This document shows, piece after piece, positions 18,100 through 26,440 of a DNA stretch of 64,000 bases. Positions within the stretch are counted from its first letter, which is position 1. Each line of letters starts with the position of its first letter. The position numbers and the translations under genes are program-made. Source of the DNA: Pseudoclavibacter terrae. GTDB lineage: Bacteria > Actinomycetota > Actinomycetes > Actinomycetales > Microbacteriaceae. Where the stretch lies: the NCBI RefSeq assembly GCF_008831075.1, contig NZ_WBJX01000008.1, positions 43,562 through 107,561 on the forward strand. The letters run 5' to 3'. The notes beneath the pieces are model-generated. The model saw only the letters and a list, made by a program, of their open reading frames with translations. It searched no databases and had not been told where the DNA came from.

Positions 18100-18660
18100 T
18101 CAGGAAAGACGTGAAAGCGCAATGAGGCGGGTCGCCAGCTCTGAGGTTGGGGTGCGAGGAGAACTTGACAGCCAATGCATGCAGGCACCGAGCATCCCGC
18201 CGGCTGCGTAAGAAGCGCGTAAGGCCCTCTCCTCCGTGGGAAGCGAGGGGGCTAACAACTCGAGTTCGTGTTCGATGGCGCGCGCGAATCGAGACCGAAT
18301 CTCGTGGAGTGTGCGGATGCTCCCTGCCTCGCTTAGAGCCCACCGGTACAACTCCTGGTTCTCCTCGATGTAATCCAGGTAGGTCGTGAGCAGTTGCGTA
18401 GATTCGTTCTCTTGCTCGCCTGACCCGTCGGCGATGGCCTCCCAGGCGGCGGCAGCTCGTTCAGCGTGATCACCCATGGCATCTGCGACCAGTGCATCTA
18501 GAGAAGCGAAATGTCGGTAGAACGTCATGCGGTCTACACCGCTTGTCTTGCAGACTGAAGTGACGGACAGATCTGTTGGGTCACGACGTGCGATTTCGAG
18601 CGCAGCCGAACGCATTTCTAGCCGTGATCGCAAATACCGCGGGTCGTTGTTCGCCACCAT
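18100..18660 (-). CDS. TetR-family transcriptional regulator
   Basis: Small ligand-responsive repressor. The helix-turn-helix at about residues 25-50 reads LSVTSVCKTSGVDRMTFYRHF, given here in part; the remainder is an all-helical ligand domain. The ATG at 18660 (MVANND) was preferred over an ATG 57 bp upstream, because the longer form adds a non-TetR extension through a hairpin. It lies downstream of and on the same strand as an MFS transporter, which is its likely target. Length of 186 residues is typical. Confidence 0.85.
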   Translation of the reverse strand: MVANNDPRYLRSRLEMRSAALEIARRDPTDLSVTSVCKTSGVDRMTFYRHFASLDALVADAMGDHAERAAAAWEAIADGSGEQENESTQLLTTYLDYIEENQELYRWALSEAGSIRTLHEIRSRFARAIEHELELLAPSLPTEERALRASYAAGGMLGACMHWLSSSPRTPTSELATRLIALSRLS

Positions 18661-18680
18661 TTTCCTCTGCAATACGACGT

Positions 18681-18717
18681 GTGAGTGCCACCCGCATCCT
18701 ACTCGGGTGGCACTCAC
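18681..18717 (-). promoter_or_regulatory. 13-bp inverted repeat: MFS terminator or TetR operator
   Basis: GTGAGTGCCACCC (18681-18693) and GGGTGGCACTCAC (18705-18717) form a perfect repeat around an 11-nt spacer. It lies in the 84-bp gap between the transporter stop and the TetR start. It could terminate the transporter message, serve as the TetR autoregulatory site, or both. Confidence 0.55.
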
Positions 18718-18744
18718 GGTAAATCAGTTACTGACCGACGAACC

Positions 18745-20154
18745 TCACTGACGCGGCGGGGTAGCTCCTGGGAGGTTCGCTGAAGCCAGGTCGGCGACGG
18801 GGATGCTTCCTGTCGCCGTTGAGGCCGAGAGCTCCATGTCTGTCGTCTCGGGGGCCCATGCAATGGATACGATCAACCCAACTACGAGGATGCCTGCGCT
18901 GATGAGCATGACCGGTCCCGTGCCCCATGCGTCGAGCCCAAGCGGGAGCAAGAATGTTCCACCCGCCGCGCCGATGCGACTCATCGCGGCGGAGAATCCG
19001 ATACCAGTCGCACGGATAGCGGTAGGGAAAATTTCGCTCGGGTACAGCATCTGGAGCACGTTCGATGCTGAGCTGAAGAGTGCGAATGTGATGAAACAGG
19101 CCACGAGGATGCCGGCGGGCGCTCCCGTCCACAGGCCGAGGAGCAGCATGGCACCTGCTTGGAAGAAGTAGGGAACGATGAGGAGCTGTCGACGGCCGAC
19201 CTTGTTGATGATGCCGGCGCCGATGAAGCTCCCAACGAGCAAGACCATGTAGAAGGCGATCTCCGCCCACTGACCCTCGATTCCCAGACCGAGGCCGTCG
19301 AGCACCGGGGTCAAGAAGGTGAAGATCGCGAAGAATGGGGCGACCTGGGTGGCCCAGAAGATACTGGTGAACAGTGTTCGACGGATGAACGGCTTCGAGA
19401 AGAGGGTCGAGTATCCAACCTGGGCGGACTCTTCCTGGAAGAGGTCCTGCCGGTTGGCAAGGTTGAGATAGCGGTTGGCGATCGTTATCGCTTCCGCTCG
19501 GCGTCCCTGGCGGGCGAGCCACCTTGGCGTTTCTGGCATGCCGATTCTGCCGAGGATGACAGCAAGAGCCGGGACGGCGCTACTCGCGAGGACCCAGCGC
19601 CAGAGGTCGGGCTCTTCCGGAAAGGCAGCCAAGATGAGGTACCCGAACGTTGCAGCCAGGGAGAAACCTGCGTACCACCAGGCGATCATGCCGGCGAGGT
19701 ATGGGCCACGCTTCTTCGAGGATACGAACTCCGCGATCATTGAACCCGCGATCGTGTAATCAGCTCCGACTGCCATGCCCATGATGAGCCGCAGAGCAAA
19801 AAGTTGCCAGGTATCTGCTGCCCAGAGCTGGAGGATCGAGCATACGAGGAACGCGGTCAGTGTAAACTGGAACATCTTCTTTCGACCGATTCGGTCGGTG
19901 ACCCAGCCGAACAGTAGTCCACCGAAGAAAATGCCGAGCAAAGAAGCGGCTCCAAGAAGTCCTTGACCAACGAGCGAGATATCGAGGCTCGTTGTCGCGG
20001 CCGGTAAAACGACGCCTATTACAGCCAAGATCCAGCCGTCGCAGAACTTCCCGCCAGACGCGGTAATTCCTACCCTTCGCTCGAAGCGTCGAATACGGCG
20101 ATGGTCCTCAGCTGTGTCATCGAGTTTGATGTCGGGTTCGAGTGTGGTGGTCAT
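18745..20154 (-). CDS. MFS transporter, sugar-porter/aromatic-acid-like
   Basis: Twelve-helix permease of the major facilitator superfamily. Motif A (GWVTDRIGRKKMF) lies after the second helix, and MPETPRWLARQG before the central loop is typical of sugar-porter-like carriers. The N-terminus is a 40-residue cytoplasmic tail. It follows the HAD gene on the same strand and precedes TetR. Substrate is unknown; context with the cupin and HAD genes suggests an organic acid or amine. Confidence 0.85.
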   Translation of the reverse strand: MTTTLEPDIKLDDTAEDHRRIRRFERRVGITASGGKFCDGWILAVIGVVLPAATTSLDISLVGQGLLGAASLLGIFFGGLLFGWVTDRIGRKKMFQFTLTAFLVCSILQLWAADTWQLFALRLIMGMAVGADYTIAGSMIAEFVSSKKRGPYLAGMIAWWYAGFSLAATFGYLILAAFPEEPDLWRWVLASSAVPALAVILGRIGMPETPRWLARQGRRAEAITIANRYLNLANRQDLFQEESAQVGYSTLFSKPFIRRTLFTSIFWATQVAPFFAIFTFLTPVLDGLGLGIEGQWAEIAFYMVLLVGSFIGAGIINKVGRRQLLIVPYFFQAGAMLLLGLWTGAPAGILVACFITFALFSSASNVLQMLYPSEIFPTAIRATGIGFSAAMSRIGAAGGTFLLPLGLDAWGTGPVMLISAGILVVGLIVSIAWAPETTDMELSASTATGSIPVADLASANLPGATPPRQ

Positions 20155-20271
20155 AGCGATCCAATGGTCGAGTTTGAGCGAATCCTCATTGATCCGCGTC
20201 TCTGCTGGCGGCTAACCGGGGTCTCCGTGTTGGTCATGGTCTGTAGGAGACCCCGAGTGGCCGGCGGGGAG

Positions 20272-20994
20272 TCAGCTGTCGTGCTCGTCGAGGTAGTCGG
20301 CGAGTTCTGAGAGCGTGTGGAAGTGGAATGTTGGCTCGGTGATGACGCCGGGGTTCGGGGTACCACCGAACCCGATCTCGCCAACGTTGCGGCGGTCGAT
20401 CCATGCCGTGGTGAACCCGAGCTTTTTGGCAACTCCGATGTCGTGGAACTGGCTCTGGGCCACGTGCAGGTAGTCGGGTAGGTCGTAGCCAAGGGTGCTT
20501 TGCTTGCCGAGCATGAATGCGAAGACCTGAGGGTCGGGCTTGTTGGCGCGGATGTCTTCCACCGTGACGATGTCGTCGAAGGGGTAGTCAAGTGTCGCGG
20601 CCATGTGCTGTGCTGCGAAGCGTCCGCCATTCGTGAGTCCGACAAGGCGTCGCCCGCTGCCGAGTCTCTTGAGTGCTTCGATGGAGTCGGGGAACGCGGG
20701 CCAATTGGGGATCGATGCCTTGAGGGAGGCTGCGATCCTCTCGTCGGCCGGCAATCCCAGTTTTGGTGCGAAGTCAAGGTAGGCAGTGCCGAGGATTTCA
20801 CCCCAAGGGATGCCCGGGTTCTGGTCATGCTGTACGAGCTCTTCGCTCTGGCCGAATGCTTGAAGTACCTGGTCATCGGTCAGGCCGTGCTTCTCGAAGT
20901 CGATAGAGGCGCGGAGCGCATCGAGGAGTCCGGTCTCGAAATCTACGAGCGTTCCGACAATGTCGAAGCTAAGGATCTTGTACTTCTTGCCCAT
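20272..20994 (-). CDS. HAD-family hydrolase, haloacid-dehalogenase type II-like
   Basis: HAD subfamily IA hydrolase. Nucleophile Asp11 lies in SFDIVGTLVDFE, although the usual second Asp/Tyr position reads V. A GLTNGG motif II follows, then KPDPQ with motif III Lys, and a late VAQSQFHDIG segment shared by this subgroup. AGGAG lies before ATG 20994; an in-frame extension upstream would cross a putative operator. It is paralogous to the HAD at 32756-33487, which reads DVYGTLIDW and VAQSLFHDH. True substrate (haloacid, phosphate ester or other) is not determinable. Confidence 0.8.
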   Translation of the reverse strand: MGKKYKILSFDIVGTLVDFETGLLDALRASIDFEKHGLTDDQVLQAFGQSEELVQHDQNPGIPWGEILGTAYLDFAPKLGLPADERIAASLKASIPNWPAFPDSIEALKRLGSGRRLVGLTNGGRFAAQHMAATLDYPFDDIVTVEDIRANKPDPQVFAFMLGKQSTLGYDLPDYLHVAQSQFHDIGVAKKLGFTTAWIDRRNVGEIGFGGTPNPGVITEPTFHFHTLSELADYLDEHDS

Positions 20995-21231
20995 AATTTT
21001 CTCCTTGTGTTGTGGGGATGGTTCAGCGCGCTTTGCATGCCACGTGAAGGTGCGTCCGTCGTCGCGGAACGAGCTGTACTGAGGTGGGTGACGCACGCGG
21101 GGTACAGCCGTACTTCGCTGTACGCGAGCTGATCGAGTTGGACGTGAGATTCGTCGATTGTCCGGATCCTCAGCGAGCGCTGATCTCGAGTTCAGGATCG
21201 TCCTTGATCTGATCAGGTCGGTGGGGATGGC

Positions 21232-21250
21232 ATAACTGTAATACATGTAT
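21232..21250. promoter_or_regulatory. Degenerate GntR-type operator half-site
   Basis: ATAACTGT at 21232-21239 matches the left arm of the palindromes at 33528 and 39604. After 3 bp a weaker right arm, ACATGTAT, follows. It lies between the cupin stop and the HAD start. Confidence 0.35.
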
Positions 21251-21301
21251 GCAGTCATGCCAAGTGCGGATTGCGGGGTGGCGCCAAACCCGCTCCCTGG
21301 G

Positions 21302-21658
21302 TCAGTTGCGCAGGATCGTGAAGACTTTGGTCAGTGTTTTCTCGATGACCCATTGGCCCTTCCAGCCCTCCGCCAGCATCACGGTGACCCCCGGGCTCAA
21401 CTCCGTAATCGCGCCTGACTGACTGATGAGGCGACCACTTCCTTCTGTGATGTGGATGTACTCGACGTAGTCGGAGTGATCGGTGCTGAAGGCCCCGGGG
21501 GTCACCCGCCAGAGTCCGAACTGTGCAGTGGGCGATTCGCCCACGACCAGTGTGCTGGCACTCGGTTGGCCCTCTAGGATCCGCTCGATCGGTACCCTGA
21601 CAGAGGGAGGCCATTTGATGTCTGATGCACTGAGGCTGGTCGCGAGACTGTCGGTCAT
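21302..21658 (-). CDS. Cupin-fold protein, EutQ/DUF861-like
   Basis: Single-domain cupin of 118 residues. The conserved middle reads DYVEYIHITEGSGRLIS, followed by LSPGVTVMLAEGWKGQW, which matches the (S)-ureidoglycine or EutQ-like cupin group. Such proteins often bind a metal or small ligand; here the classic His pair of metal-binding cupins is only partly present. It is the first gene of a minus-strand run (cupin, HAD, MFS) divergent from a GntR regulator, suggesting an accessory catabolic role. Confidence 0.75.
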   Translation of the reverse strand: MTDSLATSLSASDIKWPPSVRVPIERILEGQPSASTLVVGESPTAQFGLWRVTPGAFSTDHSDYVEYIHITEGSGRLISQSGAITELSPGVTVMLAEGWKGQWVIEKTLTKVFTILRN

Positions 21659-21790
21659 GAGTGTCCTTCTGGTTGTTCAGGCGGGGTGGGCTGGGGGCAT
21701 CGCTCGTCACGTGTATGACTGATAGATGGTTATACAGTATGTCAAACCCGACTGCTGGATACTGGTGCAGCGACGGTTGACCACCACGGG

Positions 21791-21809
21791 CAGACTGGTA
21801 TACAGTTAG
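21791..21809. promoter_or_regulatory. GntR operator upstream of the first FCD regulator
   Basis: CAGACTGG-TAT-ACAGTTAG at 21791-21809 has one perfect arm (ACAGTTAG) of the palindrome found at 33528 and 39604. A second partial copy (TAT-ACAGTATG, 21731-21741) lies 60 bp away. Both lie between the divergent cupin and GntR genes, the usual place for an autoregulatory site. Confidence 0.55.
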
Positions 21810-21834
21810 ACAACCTCGACGAGGAAGGTCAACC

Positions 21835-22560
21835 ATGCCAGTTCAACTCACCACGGTTTCGGTCGTTGATGCAGTAGCCGAACAGCTTAGAAACCAGATT
21901 CTGTCCGGCGCTATCGTGCCGGGTAACGCCCTGACCGAGGGTTCTGTTACGGAGCAGTTTGGGGTTCCTCGCCCCTCGGTGCGGTCAGCTCTTCAGGTGC
22001 TTACGTTCGAAGGGTTACTTCGCAGAGAGCCGAATAAGAGCGTCTTCGTGCCACGGCTCGGCGCTGAAGATGTCCGGGACATTTTTGGAGTGCGCCGTGT
22101 GGTGGAGGAAGAGGCGGCGCGCAGGTTTGTCCGCCTGGGTCGCTCTTCTGAAGTGCCCGAACGGTTGCTTCTCGAGCTGGAAGCCATGGACGAGCGTGCT
22201 CAGTGGTCCGATGTCGTGCGAGTGGACTTCGATTTTCATAAGTCGATCGTTGACGCAGTGGATAGTCCACGACTGAGCAGGATCTACCAGAGCATCGCAA
22301 CGGAAACTCGTTTGGCGCTCAGCCAGCTCCGCCCTTCCTATGATTCACCGATCGTCATTGCGAGCGAACACCGGAGTTTGCTCGATCACATCCGCTCCGG
22401 TGATGAGCGGAGTGCGATCGAAGCGACGCGGGAGCATCTGGCCCTATCAGAGCGGATTATTCTCTCAGAAATCGCCCAGGCGGAGCAGGGTAGCGAGCGG
22501 GGGAGAGATCAAGCGATTCCCTCGCCAGTGCACTCGCTCCATCGGGGCAATCGACGGTAA
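21835..22560 (+). CDS. GntR regulator, FadR/FCD subfamily
   Basis: Transcriptional regulator with an N-terminal winged helix (about 10-75: VTEQFGVPRPSVRSALQVL) and a C-terminal all-helical FCD ligand domain (DFDFHKSIVDAVDSPRL; later EHRSLLDHIRSGD), which usually binds a metal plus an organic acid. Divergent from the cupin-HAD-MFS genes, with operator-like palindromes between. It is one of three FCD regulators in this catabolic region and the most diverged of them. The last ~15 residues after the FCD helices look unstructured, adjoining the decayed ALDH gene. Confidence 0.9.
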   Translation: MPVQLTTVSVVDAVAEQLRNQILSGAIVPGNALTEGSVTEQFGVPRPSVRSALQVLTFEGLLRREPNKSVFVPRLGAEDVRDIFGVRRVVEEEAARRFVRLGRSSEVPERLLLELEAMDERAQWSDVVRVDFDFHKSIVDAVDSPRLSRIYQSIATETRLALSQLRPSYDSPIVIASEHRSLLDHIRSGDERSAIEATREHLALSERIILSEIAQAEQGSERGRDQAIPSPVHSLHRGNRR

Positions 22561-22574
22561 CCGGTATAAATGCG

Positions 22575-22895
22575 CTGATCGGATCACTCACCGAGGCTCT
22601 TCGAGAGGATGGCCCGTCGCTCCGATCCTGTCTTCTGTTGGCGAATTCGACACCATTGCACTCGACAACGACACCGATCACAGCCTCGCGTCCTACCCGT
22701 CACGAAAGACTTGGCACGACCCCGTGGTGCTTCGCAGCGAGTCGAGCCGGGGATGGTTCATATCAACTCCGGCATTATCTCAGACGTCGTAGCTCCCCTA
22801 GGTGGGTACGAAGCTTCCGGCATCGGCCCGGAACGCGGCATCCTCGGCATCGAAGTTTTCCTCGCGACCAAGTACACCTTCATCCCCACCTGTAA
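22575..22895 (+). pseudogene. Frameshifted C-terminal remnant of an aldehyde dehydrogenase
   Basis: Two overlapping frames together spell the end of a succinate-semialdehyde-type dehydrogenase. One frame gives GWPVAPIL and IALDNDTDHSLASYP. A 1-nt shift near 22692-22698 then continues VTKDLARP, RVEPGMVHINSGIISDV, APLGGYEASGIGPERG and KYTFIPT. The intact gene at 31297-32751 reads FGPVAPII, ANDTEYGLASY, RLEAGMVGINTGIISDV and KYTFIPND in the same order. The N-terminal three quarters, including the catalytic Cys and Glu, are absent. This is a dead copy left between a GntR regulator and the tartrate-type dehydrogenase. Confidence 0.8.
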
Positions 22896-22948
22896 TTGTG
22901 AGATGGGGACCGAAACGCGGCCCTGGTCGTACAACGAAAGGGAATGGT

Positions 22949-24004
22949 TTGAAAACACATGTGATCTCCGTGCTTGCCGGCGACGGCATTGGCCCCGAAG
23001 TGATGCCTGTTGCCCAGGCTGTGCTGGACTCGGCGTGCGAAGGCAGTGACGTAGAGCTTCGCTGGGAAGAGCGACCCTGGGGCACCGATTATTTCCGTTC
23101 ACACGGTCGAATGATGCCGCTGAATGCCATCGACAAGATGGCCGACACAGACGCCATCTTCCTCGGCGCGGTGGGGCACCCAGAGGTCCCGGACGCTGAG
23201 ACCCTGTGGGGCATGCTCATCCCGATTCGTCGCGAGTTTGATCAATACATCAATCTTCGCCCAATCAAGTCGCTGCCAGGGGTTCGCTCCCCCCTCGCGA
23301 ACCACGAGGGCATCGACCTGGTCATCGTACGAGAGAACGTTGAGGGTGAATATTCAGCCGTAGGTGGGCGTTCCGGAGTCGGCACCGAGTATGCGGCCGC
23401 GTATCAGCAAGCCATCTTTACTAAGCACGGCGTTAGCCGGGCGGTCTCGTTCGCTGCGGAGCTCGCCTCCGAACGAAATGGCGATCTCGTGTCAGCGACA
23501 AAATCCAACGGGATCGTCCACACCATGACCTTCTGGGATGAGGTTGTCGCAGAGGTTGCCGGCGGATTCCCGGAAGTTCGGCTCACTCCGATGCTCATCG
23601 ACGCATTGTCGGCGCGGCTCGTGCAGAGTCCGCAGTCGTTCGATGTCATCGTCGCATCGAACCTATTCGGAGATATCCTCTCGGATATTGCCGCCGCGAC
23701 TGTCGGCTCTATTGGGATTGCACCAAGCGCCAACCTGAACCCCGAGAAACGACACCCGTCGATGTTCGAGCCCGTCCACGGATCGGCCCCTGACATTGTC
23801 GGGCGTGGGATCGCAAACCCAGTGGGACAGATCTGGGCGGGGGCGATGATGTTGGATCATCTCGGGCATCCCGATCTGGCAGTTGATGTTGAACTAGCTC
23901 TTCGCTCGGTACTTAGTTCTGGACTGTCCACACCGGATCTCGGTGGACAGGCGACGACTGTTCAAGTTGGCGACGCGATCGTTGCCGCTCTCGCCGGCAA
24001 ATGA
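22949..24004 (+). CDS. Tartrate/D-malate-type dehydrogenase (isocitrate/IPM dehydrogenase family)
   Basis: NAD-dependent decarboxylating dehydrogenase for a 2-hydroxy diacid. The opening VLAGDGIGPEVM is family-typical. The segment ETLWGMLIPIRREFDQYINL is characteristic of tartrate/D-malate dehydrogenases rather than LeuB. The loop VIVRENVEGEYS and the metal-binding FGDILSDIAA follow, then the NAD-site stretch EPVHGSAPDI. TTG 22949 was chosen because AAAGGGA lies 6 bp before it; a GTG at 22961 is the alternative. The open frame upstream overlaps the ALDH remnant and is not protein-like. Probably in one unit with the flavin oxidase gene that follows. Confidence 0.85.
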   Translation: MKTHVISVLAGDGIGPEVMPVAQAVLDSACEGSDVELRWEERPWGTDYFRSHGRMMPLNAIDKMADTDAIFLGAVGHPEVPDAETLWGMLIPIRREFDQYINLRPIKSLPGVRSPLANHEGIDLVIVRENVEGEYSAVGGRSGVGTEYAAAYQQAIFTKHGVSRAVSFAAELASERNGDLVSATKSNGIVHTMTFWDEVVAEVAGGFPEVRLTPMLIDALSARLVQSPQSFDVIVASNLFGDILSDIAAATVGSIGIAPSANLNPEKRHPSMFEPVHGSAPDIVGRGIANPVGQIWAGAMMLDHLGHPDLAVDVELALRSVLSSGLSTPDLGGQATTVQVGDAIVAALAGK

Positions 24005-24068
24005 ATCACAGACGCAGTGCAACTAGTCCATTCGGTCTTGCACCAACTTCAGAAAGCAGATGTAGGGA

Positions 24069-25274
24069 ATGAGAATTGCAGTCGTAGGCCTCGGCGCCAT
24101 TGGGGTCCAAGCGCTTTGGCAGCTCAGCAAGCACGAGGGGGTTGAAGTCCACGGTTTCGACGCTGCCTACCCGGGGCACCCCGAGGCAGGCTCCGGAGGG
24201 GAGAGTCGCCTCTTCTGGAATCTTGAGCTTGCTGAGCCCTCGTATGTGCCACTCATCGAACGTGCGGCGATCGTCTGGGATGCACTCGAGCGAGAGAGTG
24301 GAGCACAACTTCGAGACAGATCCGGCGTGTTAGTTCTTGGAGAATCGGGCAACGCGCAGTTGGCCAACGGTCTCGAATCTGCGCGCCGTTCCGGGGCGCC
24401 AATAGAGCTGCTTGATCGCCACGCACTGCGGCGTCGGTTCCCGCAATTCGACCTTCAGGACGATGCGGTGGGTGTCTGGGACGTAGAAGGGGCTGTAATA
24501 AGGCCGGAACAGACGAACGTCACCACGGCTAGGCTCGCAGCCGCCAACGGTGCCAATATTCACGAGTTCACGCCCGTGAGTGACATTGGCCTTGAAGGTC
24601 CAGGGGTGAGTATCACGACGCGGCACGGGACAGAGCACTTCGATCGCGCTATCGTCGCGTGCGGCGGGTGGACGCCGACGGTGGTTCCCGCGATCAAGGA
24701 AGAAGTGGTCGCGCGGCGTTTAACTTCCCTCTGGTTCACTTCAGTCGAAGATGACCATCTCGCTGGTATGCCTCCGTTCCTGCGTGCAGCGCCGCACTAC
24801 ACGTACGGAATCCCGACGAAAGACGGGCGAGCGGTTAAGTTGGGCCTCGGTTTCAATGACCACTTCGTCACAGGGGATGCCTCTAAGCTGCCTCGGCGGC
24901 TCGAAGGTGAAGCGCTCGAAAATGAGATCAAGAAGTTTGACTGGATTCGGGAGCAGATGCTTCCTGGTCTGGCCAAGCGACCGTATCGGGTTGCGACCTA
25001 CGTTGAGAGCTATACGACAACGATGTTCGAGCACATCAAGCCTCACCCCGAGAACGAGGATGTTCTGGTCATGGCCGGCTTCTCAGGACATGGTTTCAGG
25101 GTTGCGCCGGCGGTCGGCGAGATCGGTGCGCAGCTCATCATGTCTGGGAAGAGCGAGCTCGATATTGGCTTCCTGGACGCGTATCCCAAAGCCTTCGAGA
25201 TTCTGGATTCGTTTGAGGGGCTCACGACACACAACTCCGTCATGACTACTCGGGGCATAAACGAAGGGGGATGA
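24069..25274 (+). CDS. FAD-dependent amine oxidase, DAO/MTOX-like
   Basis: D-amino-acid-oxidase-fold flavoenzyme closest to monomeric sarcosine oxidase and N-methyltryptophan oxidase. The FAD loop is VVGLGAIGVQALW at residues 4-16, GGESRLFW follows at the position typical of this group, and the late FAD contact is FSGHGFRVAPAVGE. Monomeric sarcosine oxidases attach FAD to a Cys near residue 315; here that region reads YTTTMFEH and the only Cys in the protein is in the ACGGWTP motif, so the flavin is probably non-covalent. Oxidation of a secondary or primary amine to aldehyde plus ammonia and peroxide is expected. Substrate unknown. Confidence 0.82.
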   Translation: MRIAVVGLGAIGVQALWQLSKHEGVEVHGFDAAYPGHPEAGSGGESRLFWNLELAEPSYVPLIERAAIVWDALERESGAQLRDRSGVLVLGESGNAQLANGLESARRSGAPIELLDRHALRRRFPQFDLQDDAVGVWDVEGAVIRPEQTNVTTARLAAANGANIHEFTPVSDIGLEGPGVSITTRHGTEHFDRAIVACGGWTPTVVPAIKEEVVARRLTSLWFTSVEDDHLAGMPPFLRAAPHYTYGIPTKDGRAVKLGLGFNDHFVTGDASKLPRRLEGEALENEIKKFDWIREQMLPGLAKRPYRVATYVESYTTTMFEHIKPHPENEDVLVMAGFSGHGFRVAPAVGEIGAQLIMSGKSELDIGFLDAYPKAFEILDSFEGLTTHNSVMTTRGINEGG

Positions 25275-25329
25275 AGGTCGGTTAGTGGATCGCACGAGCG
25301 ATGTGGGGTGCCGCGGCGTGTGACCGTTG

Positions 25330-25983
25330 TTATGTAGCGAGACTTGCTTCGAGGAACTTTCGAGCATCCTCGAGATGTCTGGTCCACTTGGCCTCTACAT
25401 CGCGCAGTGGGGCATCGCGGAGCAGCGTATACAGCTCCAGATGCTCGACGTAAAGCGCGTTCGCGCTGCTGTAATGCTTTCTAAGGATCGCGATCATGAG
25501 GCGCAGTTCCCCTGTGAGACTCGCGAAAAATTCGCTCAGTCGAGGAGAACCTGCGGCCTCGACTACGGAACAGTGGAAGGCTACGTCAGCTTCGGCGACC
25601 TCATGCCAATTCGCGTTGGGGCTGAGAGATTCGAAGTTTGCGAGTGTGGCCTCCACGCCAACGAGTGGCAAGGTACTCGCTTTAATGGCTCTAACAGCGT
25701 CGAGTTCGACCAGACGGCGAACTCGGTAGAGGTCTGATACTTCGGCGGGCTCGAAACACCGAACCCGCGCACTGTACCCGGGTGGTCTGACGAGCATGCC
25801 TTCGTTGATAAGTTGCTGAACTACCATGCGAGCGGTTGGTCTTGCGATCCCGAACTCTTCAGCCACCTGTGTGTCACTCAGCTCCTGACCGGCCGCGTAT
25901 CCGCCAGTCAGAAGGTCGTTGCGCAGCCTGTTCACGGCGGCGTCAACGAGGGAGACGGTCTCGAGAGGTTGCCTGATCGTCAT
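25330..25983 (-). CDS. GntR regulator, FadR/FCD subfamily
   Basis: Second FCD regulator of the region, clearly paralogous to the one at 33555-34244. Both have FGIARPTAR, VQQLINEGMLVR and PGYSARVR in the winged helix and AEADVAFH in the ligand domain. ATG 25983 follows GAGGAAAAG; an in-frame extension upstream is arginine-poor but unlike the family. Converges with the flavin oxidase. No copy of the shared palindrome was found directly upstream, so it may be controlled differently. Confidence 0.9.
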   Translation of the reverse strand: MTIRQPLETVSLVDAAVNRLRNDLLTGGYAAGQELSDTQVAEEFGIARPTARMVVQQLINEGMLVRPPGYSARVRCFEPAEVSDLYRVRRLVELDAVRAIKASTLPLVGVEATLANFESLSPNANWHEVAEADVAFHCSVVEAAGSPRLSEFFASLTGELRLMIAILRKHYSSANALYVEHLELYTLLRDAPLRDVEAKWTRHLEDARKFLEASLAT

Positions 25984-26049
25984 GTCCTTTTCCTCGTTCT
26001 GCAGGCAATCTACCTTGTTCGCTTTGCTGTGCGGGTTTGGCGGCGCCAA

Positions 26050-26440
26050 AAACGGCCCGTCTGCAGTTGAATCGAAGCGCGCGCCGTCGTGACTCCTGTT
26101 GCCGGAGGTGGTGGCACGAGCGTCGGCGAGTTGCAGATGAGGCCTGATCGGCCGGCGATGTTATGAGCGGAGTGCTTGCCGCCAGGCGGATCTTGGCCCC
26201 AGGGCGACCAGGTTTGGGTGTCCGAGCAGATGGCGCCTGGGTGGCTCGCGACGCTGAGGGCAGGTGGGACCTATGCAGGTTCACCACGGTTGAGTTTCCG
26301 GACTTGATAGCGCATATCGCTGAGGTTAGATAAGCGAAAACTCGCTCGGTGCGGGACATTTCACTGAGTTTGCGATTCGTCCGTGGGACCGAGGGGGCGG
26401 GAACGGTGTCGTGGTCAGTCGCAGTGCCTGCTGCGTCGGT
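26050..26440 (+). other. Intergenic stretch with a 56-codon coding-like frame
   Basis: This gap contains ATG 26163 to TAA 26333, 56 codons on the plus strand. The peptide looks protein-like (DGAWVARDAEGRWDL, RFTTVEFPDLIAHI) and the codons are G/C-ending. There is no clear ribosome site, and a TGA lies seven codons upstream in frame. It could be a small gene or the tail of a degraded one. Family not recognised. Nothing else was seen in the gap. Confidence 0.3.
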
